From: Pseudoduganella lurida
GTDB taxonomy: Bacteria > Pseudomonadota > Gammaproteobacteria > Burkholderiales > Burkholderiaceae_D
Assembly: GCF_007830455.1 (NCBI RefSeq)
Contig: NZ_VLLB01000007.1
Span: 62,001-126,000, forward strand
Reading direction: 5' to 3'
Length of the DNA stretch: 64,000 nt
Below are positions 58,164 through 64,000 of the stretch, one piece after another. The position numbers were made by a program, and so were the translations under genes. The notes under the pieces are model-generated. The model searched no databases. It was not told the DNA's origin and saw only the letters and a list, made by a program, of their open reading frames with translations. The stretch's first letter is position 1. Each line of letters starts with the position of its first letter.

Positions 58164-59273
58164 CTACTCCATTGTGGGGGTGGGCTGCCGGGCGGGCGCG
58201 GGCACGGATCGTTTGCGCAACCGCTGCAGCAGGGTGGCATGGCCGCCGGCGGCGGCATGCAGCTGGCGCAACAGCGGCCAGCGGTAATGGTTGACATGGT
58301 ACATGGTGCGGATTTCATCGGTCCAGCGCGTGTGCCATTCCATGACCTTGCCGTAGAACTCCAGCCGCACGACCTGTTTTTCGTCAAACAGGCGGCGGCA
58401 GCCTTCCTCGCGCATCAGCAGGGTGGGCGACAGGCCGGGCGGCACCGTCTCGTCGTAGGTGGTCTTCAGCACGATCAGCGTGCCCTCGCCTTCGATGCAC
58501 AGGTCCATCGCCACCAGCTGCCGGTCGAACCAGTAGCGGTAGACGGCGGCCTGGCCGCGCGCCGCGAAGCCGGCCAGCATGGCGGCGTAGAAGCGGCCCT
58601 GGGCATTGTCGGGATGGATGGCGGTGCCCAGCTGCGCCTTCCATCCCGCGCTTTCCAGGCGGCCGTAATCGGCCACGGCCAGGGCCATCTGTTCCGGCAG
58701 GCGGTCGATCTGCAGGCGCGTGACGGTGCCGTCCTTCAGCAGGCGGGCGCGCTGTTTTTTCAGGTTGCTGCGCAGGTTCTTGCCGCGCGCGTTCCAGTAG
58801 TCGTCGAAGCTGCCGGCCACCGGCACATGGGCGGTGCGGATGTAGTCGAGGGTGCGCAGGGTCGGGCTGTCGGGCGGGCGTGCTTCCAGCAGCGGATCGC
58901 GCTGCGTCAGGCCCACCAGCAGCGCGACGCCGGGCAGGCGGCGGGTCAGCGCTGCCAGCAGCGGTTCGAGCGGGATGTCGGGCCGGTGCAGCCACAGGCC
59001 GAGCGGTGCCTGCGAAGGCTGCAGCACTTCCCAGATGCCGCCGCCGCGCGCCGCCAGCACGGTCATCGCGACGATGCCGTCAGCGGCAGTGCAGATGGCG
59101 AGCAATGTGCGCGATGTGGCGAACTCCCGCAGCAGCGGTGCCACGAATTCCGGTGCCAGCAGCGGGGTGCGCGCGGTGGCAGCGTTCAGCGTACGCCACG
59201 TCTCTGCGTGTTCATCGAACGCCGTGGCGGGAAACAGCTGCCATCGCGGTTGCCAACTCGGTTGCAAACTCAT
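58164..59273 (-). CDS. BioF2-like/FemAB-like GNAT acyltransferase
   Basis: This 369-residue protein has a double-GNAT fold as in BioF2-like/Acetyltransf_6 proteins. The central stretch SFDDYWNARGKNLRSNLKKQRARLLKDG (in part) followed by GWKAQLGTAI and the C-terminal YDETVPPGLSPTLLMREEG (in part) are typical. Related proteins occur in exopolysaccharide clusters and probably transfer an acyl or aminoacyl group to a sugar. Its ATG overlaps the stop of the aminotransferase gene (ATGA). A larger open frame extending further upstream is out-of-frame shadow of that gene. Confidence 0.8.
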   Translation of the reverse strand: MSLQPSWQPRWQLFPATAFDEHAETWRTLNAATARTPLLAPEFVAPLLREFATSRTLLAICTAADGIVAMTVLAARGGGIWEVLQPSQAPLGLWLHRPDIPLEPLLAALTRRLPGVALLVGLTQRDPLLEARPPDSPTLRTLDYIRTAHVPVAGSFDDYWNARGKNLRSNLKKQRARLLKDGTVTRLQIDRLPEQMALAVADYGRLESAGWKAQLGTAIHPDNAQGRFYAAMLAGFAARGQAAVYRYWFDRQLVAMDLCIEGEGTLIVLKTTYDETVPPGLSPTLLMREEGCRRLFDEKQVVRLEFYGKVMEWHTRWTDEIRTMYHVNHYRWPLLRQLHAAAGGHATLLQRLRKRSVPAPARQPTPTME

Positions 59274-60517
59274 CTTGCATGCTCTCCCGGCGCCAGCACG
59301 GCGGCGCGCACCGTGTCGATCATCCAGCCGATTTCCTCGTCCCGCAGGTCCTGGTGGCAGGGCAGCTGCAGCACCCGGCGCGACAGGTCGACGCTGTTGG
59401 CGCACACGCCCGCATCCACGCCCGGCCACAGGAATTCGCTGAAGCGGATCACCGGCACGCCGGTCTCCTTCAGGCGGTGGAACAGCGCCTCCGGTGCGGC
59501 GCAGCGCAGCGGGAACACCCAGGGGTACACGCCGTCCGGCAGGCTGGCGAACAGGGGCCGGCAGCCGGGCAGGGTGCCCAGCGCCTCGTGCAGGCGCAGG
59601 TAGTGGCGGCGCCGCAGGGCGCCCATCCGGCGGCGCGACACGGCGCGCAGCATCAGCCGCGAAAAGAAAGAAGAGCGCTTGGTCAGCCAGGCCGGATCGA
59701 AGCCGAAGCCGCCTTCCGACGAGCCGGGAGCCAGCGCCGGCACCGTGCCATGACGGCGCGCCTTGATGAAGCGCCATGCCGCATGCTGCGCCGCCATCGG
59801 CAGTGCGAGCAGCCGGCGCAGCAGCGGCAGGCGGCCGTACGCAAAGCCGTTCTCGATCGGGTTGAGCAGCATTTTCACTTCGAAGCCGATGCCGGCCGGT
59901 TGCAGTCGCACGCCGTCGAGCCGGTGGCGCGCCGAGACCAGGCAGCCCCCTTCGTAGACGGGATAGAACTTCATCGTGCTGGCGATCGCGTAATCGCCGA
60001 AGGAGCCGAGCGGCCGGCCGGCATGCTCGCCCAGGAAGGAATGGGCGCAGTCTTCCAGCAGCCGGATGCCGTGCGCGTCGCAGAACGCCCGCAAGGCCGG
60101 CAAGGGCTGGTGGAAGCCGAAGTAGTTGGTGGCCATCAGCACGCGCACGTTGCCCGCGCCCGCCAGCTTCGCGGCGATGTCGTCGAGATCGACGGCGGTA
60201 TCGGCTTGGATGCGGTAGAACAGCGGCGCGGCGCCGGCCCACACCACCGGCTCGATCATCGACGCGCAGTGATAGGCGGGCACCAGCACCGTGTCGCCCG
60301 GCCCCACGCCCATCCCGCGCAGCGCCAGCGCGATGGCGACGCGGCCGCTGGTGACGAAACGCGCCTGGCCCGCATCGAGAATGGATGGCACGGGCGGCCC
60401 ATCGCCGCGCCGGAACGCGTCCAGCGACAGGGCCGGGGCCGCCGGCAAACGGGCAGGCGGATAAGCTGGCGCCATCGGCACGGCGCTGGCGTCCGGGTTC
60501 GCTGGTGAAAGGCGCAT
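59270..60517 (-). CDS. DegT/DnrJ/EryC1/StrS-family PLP aminotransferase
   Basis: This 415-residue protein is a sugar-aminotransferase-type fold I PLP enzyme. The PLP Lys is K183 (STMKFYPVYEGG), the PLP Asp is D156 (EDCAHS), and TSGRVAIALAL and VPAYHC mark the substrate and phosphate sites. Such enzymes aminate keto-sugars, but some act on non-sugar substrates. An in-frame ATG 14 codons later could also be used. It is the first gene of the reverse seven-gene unit. The 272-bp gap upstream is shared with the acyl-CoA ligase promoter. Confidence 0.86.
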   Translation of the reverse strand: MRLSPANPDASAVPMAPAYPPARLPAAPALSLDAFRRGDGPPVPSILDAGQARFVTSGRVAIALALRGMGVGPGDTVLVPAYHCASMIEPVVWAGAAPLFYRIQADTAVDLDDIAAKLAGAGNVRVLMATNYFGFHQPLPALRAFCDAHGIRLLEDCAHSFLGEHAGRPLGSFGDYAIASTMKFYPVYEGGCLVSARHRLDGVRLQPAGIGFEVKMLLNPIENGFAYGRLPLLRRLLALPMAAQHAAWRFIKARRHGTVPALAPGSSEGGFGFDPAWLTKRSSFFSRLMLRAVSRRRMGALRRRHYLRLHEALGTLPGCRPLFASLPDGVYPWVFPLRCAAPEALFHRLKETGVPVIRFSEFLWPGVDAGVCANSVDLSRRVLQLPCHQDLRDEEIGWMIDTVRAAVLAPGEHAR

Positions 60518-60789
60518 CGTCTCCGTCTCGGTTGCGGAAGGTGCTGGCAGCCACTGTCATCTCTTGCAACTTCCGAGTATAACGATCAAGTAACTGGAGG
60601 TATATCAATGCGTTGCCAAAAACATACGTCCGTGGTTGTTTTCACAGCCGGGAATGGCGTTTAATTTACCGTTGGCTTTGCCAAAAAAAGGCGAAGAAGT
60701 AGTTGTAAAATGTTAATATCGCCCCCCGAGTTTCCGTACGGTTGCAAGCGCTGTTTGTCTCCACGGAGTTTTTGACCGCAGGACTGACC
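60518..60789. other. Divergent promoter region of two exosortase-associated units
   Basis: This 272-bp A/T-richer gap separates the reverse aminotransferase unit from the forward ligase unit. It contains a perfect inverted repeat TTGGC-TTT-GCCAA (60672-60684), a TATACT -10-like box on the reverse strand (60575-60580) and TAATAT (60713-60718) on the forward strand. No clear sigma-54 site was found. Confidence 0.5.
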
Positions 60790-62376
60790 ATGAGCGACCT
60801 GATCCACGATTTCATCTTCCATTCGGCCGCGCGCAAGCCCGGCGCGGAGGCCCTCGTGCACGGCACGCGGCGGCTCGATTACGCCTGCCTGGCCGGTCTG
60901 GTGCGCCGCACGGCGGGGGCGCTGCGGGCCGCCGGCCTGGAGCGGGGCGAGCGGGTCGCCGTGTACATGGAAAAGAATGTCGAGAACGTGGCGGCCATGT
61001 TCGGCGCGGCGGCGGCCGGTGGCGTGTTCGTGCCCGTCAATCCGCTGCTCAAGCCGGAGCAGGTGGCCTACATCCTGGCCGACTGCAATGTGCGCGTGCT
61101 GGTGACGACGGCCGACCGCTTCAAGCTGCTGGCCGGCGTGCTGCCCGCCTGCCGCGACCTGCGGCGGGTGCTGGCCGTCGGCGGCAGTGCCGGGCTGCCG
61201 GCCATCGAAGGTGTCGCCGTGGGGGCATGGGACGAAGCGCTGTCGCACGCCACGCTCGATGCGGCCGCGCCGCGCGCCATCGATGGCGACATGGCGGCGA
61301 TCCTGTACACCTCCGGCAGCACGGGCAAGCCGAAAGGCGTGGTGCTGTCGCACCGGAACATGGTGGCCGGCGCCACCAGCGTGGCCGGCTACCTGCGCAA
61401 CACGCCGCAGGACCGGATCCTCGCCGTGCTGCCGCTCAGCTTCGACTACGGCCTGTCGCAACTGACGACGGCGTTCCACGTGGGCGCCACGGCTGTTCTG
61501 ATCAATCACCTGCTGCCGCGCGACGTGCTCAATGCCGTGGTGGCCGAGCGCATCACGGGGCTGGCCGCCGTGCCGCCGCTGTGGATCCAGCTGGCGCCGC
61601 TGGCCTGGCCGGCCGACTGCACGCTGCGCTACCTCACCAATTCCGGCGGGGCGATGCAGCGGCCCACGCTCGAGGCGCTGCGCCGCGCGCTGCCCGCCGC
61701 GCAGCCCTTCCTGATGTACGGCCTGACCGAAGCGTTCCGTTCCACCTACCTGCCGCCGGAAGAACTGGAACGCCGGCCCGATTCGATGGGCAAGGCGATC
61801 CCGAACGCGGAAGTGATGGTGCTGCGGCCGGACGGCAGCGAATGCGCACCGCACGAGCCGGGCGAGCTGGTGCACCGTGGCGCCCTCGTGTCGCTGGGCT
61901 ACTGGAACGACCCTGCCAAGACGGCAGAGCGCTTCAAGCCCATCGGCGCGCGCCACTACGGCCTGCCGCTGCCGGAGCTGGCCGTGTGGTCCGGCGACAC
62001 CGTGCGGCGCGACGAGGAAGGCTTCCTGTACTTCATCAGCCGCAACGACGAGATGATCAAGACCTCCGGCTACCGCGTCAGCCCCACCGAAGTCGAAGAA
62101 GTCGTGTATGCGCGCGAACACGTGGCCGAGGCGGCCGCGCTGGGCGTGCGGCATCCGGCACTGGGCCAGGCCATCGTCGTCGTCGCCTATCCCCGCGAAG
62201 GCGCCGCACTGACGGCGTCGGACCTGCTGGCGGCCTGCAAGCCGCACCTGCCGGCCTACATGCTGCCGCAGAAGGTGGTCATCGCCACGGCCGGCCTGCC
62301 GCGCAACCCCAACGGCAAGATCGACCGCAAGCTGCTGGCCACGCAGTACGAGAACGTCTTCATGGAGGAACAGTGA
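60790..62376 (+). CDS. Acyl-CoA ligase (AMP-forming), exosortase A system-associated
   Basis: This 528-residue adenylate-forming enzyme has the P-loop YTSGSTGKPKGVVLSH (about 190-205), the A5-A8 motifs (YGLTEAFRSTYLP, SGDTVRRDEEGFLYFISRNDEMIKTSGYR in part) and the catalytic Lys in NPNGKIDRK. The family is described as exosortase A system-associated and probably activates a carboxylic or amino acid for thioesterification to CoA or ACP. The ATG at 60790 begins at MSDLIHDF. The next gene starts with a GTG inside its stop (GTGA). Confidence 0.9.
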   Translation: MSDLIHDFIFHSAARKPGAEALVHGTRRLDYACLAGLVRRTAGALRAAGLERGERVAVYMEKNVENVAAMFGAAAAGGVFVPVNPLLKPEQVAYILADCNVRVLVTTADRFKLLAGVLPACRDLRRVLAVGGSAGLPAIEGVAVGAWDEALSHATLDAAAPRAIDGDMAAILYTSGSTGKPKGVVLSHRNMVAGATSVAGYLRNTPQDRILAVLPLSFDYGLSQLTTAFHVGATAVLINHLLPRDVLNAVVAERITGLAAVPPLWIQLAPLAWPADCTLRYLTNSGGAMQRPTLEALRRALPAAQPFLMYGLTEAFRSTYLPPEELERRPDSMGKAIPNAEVMVLRPDGSECAPHEPGELVHRGALVSLGYWNDPAKTAERFKPIGARHYGLPLPELAVWSGDTVRRDEEGFLYFISRNDEMIKTSGYRVSPTEVEEVVYAREHVAEAAALGVRHPALGQAIVVVAYPREGAALTASDLLAACKPHLPAYMLPQKVVIATAGLPRNPNGKIDRKLLATQYENVFMEEQ

Positions 62377-63608
62377 CCGCACCCCGCCCGCAGCACGCAC
62401 CGCTGCTGCAGTTCCCCGTCGTCGACGATTGCCTGCAGGTCGGCGGCATCGCCCTGACGCGCCTCGCCCAGCGGGTCGGCCAGACGCCGTTCTACGCCTA
62501 CGACCGCGCCGCCATCACGGCACGCGTGGCCGACCTGCGCGCGCACCTGCCGGCGGACGTGCACCTGCATTACGCCATGAAAGCCAACCCGATGCCGGCC
62601 GTGGTGCAGCACCTGGCCACGCTGGTGGATGGCATCGATGTCGCTTCCGGGGGCGAGCTGCGCGTGGCGCTCGATACGCCGGTGGACCCGCTGCACATCA
62701 GCTTTGCCGGTCCCGGCAAGAGCGATGCGGAGCTGGCCAGCGCGATCGCGGCCGGCATCGTGCTGAACCTGGAGTCCCCTGGCGAGACGGAACGTGCCGC
62801 TGCTGTCGGTGAACGGCTGGGCATCACGCCCCGCGTGAACGTGCGCGTCAATCCCGATTTCGAACTGAAGTCGTCCGGCATGAAGATGGGCGGCGGGCCG
62901 AAGCAGTTCGGCGTGGATGCCGAAGCGGTGCCGGAACTGCTGCGCCGCATCGGCACGCTGGGGCTGGACTTTCACGGCTTCCACATCTTCTCCGGCTCGC
63001 AGAACCTGAAGGCGGCGGCGCTGCACGAGGCGCATGAAAAAACCTTCGCGCTGGCACTGCGGCTGGCGCAGGACGCGCCCCGGGCACCGCGCATCCTGAA
63101 CATCGGCGGCGGTTTCGGTATTCCCTACTTCCCTGGCGAGGAACGACTCGACCTGGCCGCCGTGGGCCGCAACCTGGATGGCGTGATGCACGAAGTGCGG
63201 CCGCAGCTGGCCGGCACGCAGGTGGTCATCGAACTGGGACGCTATCTCGTGGGCGAGGCCGGCGTGTATGTCAGCCGCGTGGTGGACCGCAAGGAATCGC
63301 GCGGCAGCGTGTACCTGGTGACGGATGGCGGGCTGCATCACCACCTGTCCGCCTCCGGCAATTTCGGCCAGGTGATCCGCAAGAACTACCCGGTCGTCAT
63401 CGGCAACCGGGTGCATGGCGGGGTGCGGGAGAAAGCGTCGGTGGTCGGCCCCCTGTGCACCCCGCTGGACCTGCTGGCGGACGGCATGGAGCTGGCCAGC
63501 GCGGGGCCGGGCGACCTGGTCGCCGTGCTGCAGTCGGGCGCGTACGGCATCACGGCCAGCCCGGGCGGCTTCCTCAGCCACCCGGCCGCGCTGGAAGTCC
63601 TGGTTTAA
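62373..63608 (+). CDS. Pyridoxal-dependent decarboxylase, exosortase A system-associated
   Basis: This 411-residue PLP enzyme has the fold of ornithine/diaminopimelate decarboxylases: PLP Lys K70 (HYAMKANPMPAV), phosphate-binding glycines LNIGGGFGIPYF, and C-terminal GPLCTPLD with the catalytic Cys, and YGITASPGGFLSHP. It probably decarboxylates an amino acid used in the linked pathway. GTG start at 62373 with GGAGGAA upstream; it overlaps the ligase stop by 4 nt. The next gene begins 78 nt downstream. Confidence 0.9.
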   Translation: MTAPRPQHAPLLQFPVVDDCLQVGGIALTRLAQRVGQTPFYAYDRAAITARVADLRAHLPADVHLHYAMKANPMPAVVQHLATLVDGIDVASGGELRVALDTPVDPLHISFAGPGKSDAELASAIAAGIVLNLESPGETERAAAVGERLGITPRVNVRVNPDFELKSSGMKMGGGPKQFGVDAEAVPELLRRIGTLGLDFHGFHIFSGSQNLKAAALHEAHEKTFALALRLAQDAPRAPRILNIGGGFGIPYFPGEERLDLAAVGRNLDGVMHEVRPQLAGTQVVIELGRYLVGEAGVYVSRVVDRKESRGSVYLVTDGGLHHHLSASGNFGQVIRKNYPVVIGNRVHGGVREKASVVGPLCTPLDLLADGMELASAGPGDLVAVLQSGAYGITASPGGFLSHPAALEVLV

Positions 63609-63686
63609 CAATCGTTTCGGAAGTCCTCGGTAGTACACGTCTGATCGAACGGCCGGCTGGCGGCCGTCACACCTGCGGGGTGCACG

Positions 63687-64000
63687 ATGAGCGGTCTGTG
63701 TGGATGGATGGGCTGGCAGGACCAGGAACATGACCGTGGCATGGCCGCGCGCATGGCGGCGCCGCTGGCCCGCTTCGACGGCAGCACGCTGTGCCCGCTG
63801 CAGGGCGGGCGCGCCGCCGCGGTCATTGCAGGGGCCGGCGACACGTGGCAGGGCAATGGCCTTCTCGTGGCGCTGTGGGGGCATCCGACGATGCTCGATG
63901 CCGCGCTGGCCGGGCCGGCCGTGGCGCAGGGTGTCGCTGCCGTGCTGGCGGCGCAGTACCGGAACCAGCCTGACCCGCAACGCCTGTGCGCGCTGCTGCA
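63687..64000 (+). CDS. Asparagine synthase-like protein (exosortase-associated amidotransferase), partial
   Basis: Only the first 104 residues are in the window. The N-terminus MSGLCGWMGWQ resembles the glutaminase domain start of asparagine synthase-like enzymes (MCGIAG), but the nucleophilic Cys expected at position 2 is Ser and the only nearby Cys is C5. Context supports the call: amidotransferases of this type follow the ligase and decarboxylase in exosortase A loci. Without Cys2 it may use ammonia or act as an amide/lactam-type ligase. The rest of the gene lies beyond the window edge. Confidence 0.55.
   Translation, partial: MSGLCGWMGWQDQEHDRGMAARMAAPLARFDGSTLCPLQGGRAAAVIAGAGDTWQGNGLLVALWGHPTMLDAALAGPAVAQGVAAVLAAQYRNQPDPQRLCALL

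Noticed and set aside
58164..60608. A long reverse frame apparently fusing the acetyltransferase to an Arg/Ala-rich N-terminal half
   Set aside because: The N-terminal half is the out-of-frame shadow of the aminotransferase gene. The ATG at 59273 overlapping the aminotransferase stop is the better start.

Overview
The window reads as chromosomal DNA of a high-GC betaproteobacterium. The best fit is family Oxalobacteraceae, Massilia/Telluria/Duganella group. This is inferred from Burkholderiales-type housekeeping genes (minCDE, hemA-prfA-prmC-dsbB, gshA), a polyhydroxybutyrate set, an exosortase A (XrtA/PEP-CTERM) type exopolysaccharide locus, and dispersed GTGTC/GACAC palindromes. I see no phage, transposase, integrase, CRISPR array or rRNA. 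There is one tRNA, Arg(CCG).

Layout. 1-5 kb: MBL-fold hydrolase, a pair of inverted palindromic repeats, nitronate monooxygenase with a visible promoter/operator, a YcaC-like hydrolase, an ECF sigma factor divergent from a second-type ClpP, and a hypoxanthine phosphoribosyltransferase. 5.4-12 kb: alpha/beta hydrolase, then a co-oriented run (Xaa-Pro aminopeptidase, an 86-aa protein, MgtC-like, DUF924, DUF2520), a small unknown and AlkB. 12-20.6 kb: outer-membrane barrel, EttA, RarD, Kup, FKBP lipoprotein, ElaA-like acetyltransferase, Ohr and a histone-deacetylase-like protein with substituted catalytic residues. 20.6-30.6 kb: gshA, prmC, dsbB, prfA, hemA, an orphan response regulator, minCDE and a MetR-type regulator. 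30.6-34.4 kb: phasin, phaA, phaB (PHB metabolism) and prolyl aminopeptidase. 34.4-45.1 kb: DUF2721 protein, an unknown, an SRPBCC protein, YbaL-type K+/H+ antiporter, FabH-like ketosynthase, S41 protease, Spy/CpxP-like protein, M13 peptidase, cytochrome c and tRNA-Arg.

45.7-64 kb is a single exopolysaccharide/exosortase-associated locus in three transcription units. A forward unit holds tviB, tviC, an EpsB-type sugar transferase, PrsK kinase, PrsR sigma-54 regulator and a VanZ-like protein. A reverse unit of seven tightly coupled genes holds a DegT aminotransferase, BioF2-like acetyltransferase, acyl carrier protein, two XrtA-associated hydrolases, a glycosyltransferase and a TPR protein. A second forward unit holds an acyl-CoA ligase, a PLP decarboxylase and the start of an asparagine-synthase-like protein that runs off the window. 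The exosortase itself is not in view. The gene set implies a polysaccharide made from UDP-HexNAcA plus a side pathway that activates, carries on ACP and decarboxylates or aminates a small acid.

The most informative signals outside genes are: a pair of divergent TGTCAC-N17-CGTC-type promoters between the ECF sigma gene and clpP; REPIN-like inverted repeat pairs sitting within about 16 nt of stop codons; an FNR/ANR box placed at about -41.5 upstream of the phasin; a MetR box upstream of the MetR-like gene; and short minisatellites right after two stop codons. Positions and motif matches were read by eye; no database search was run.
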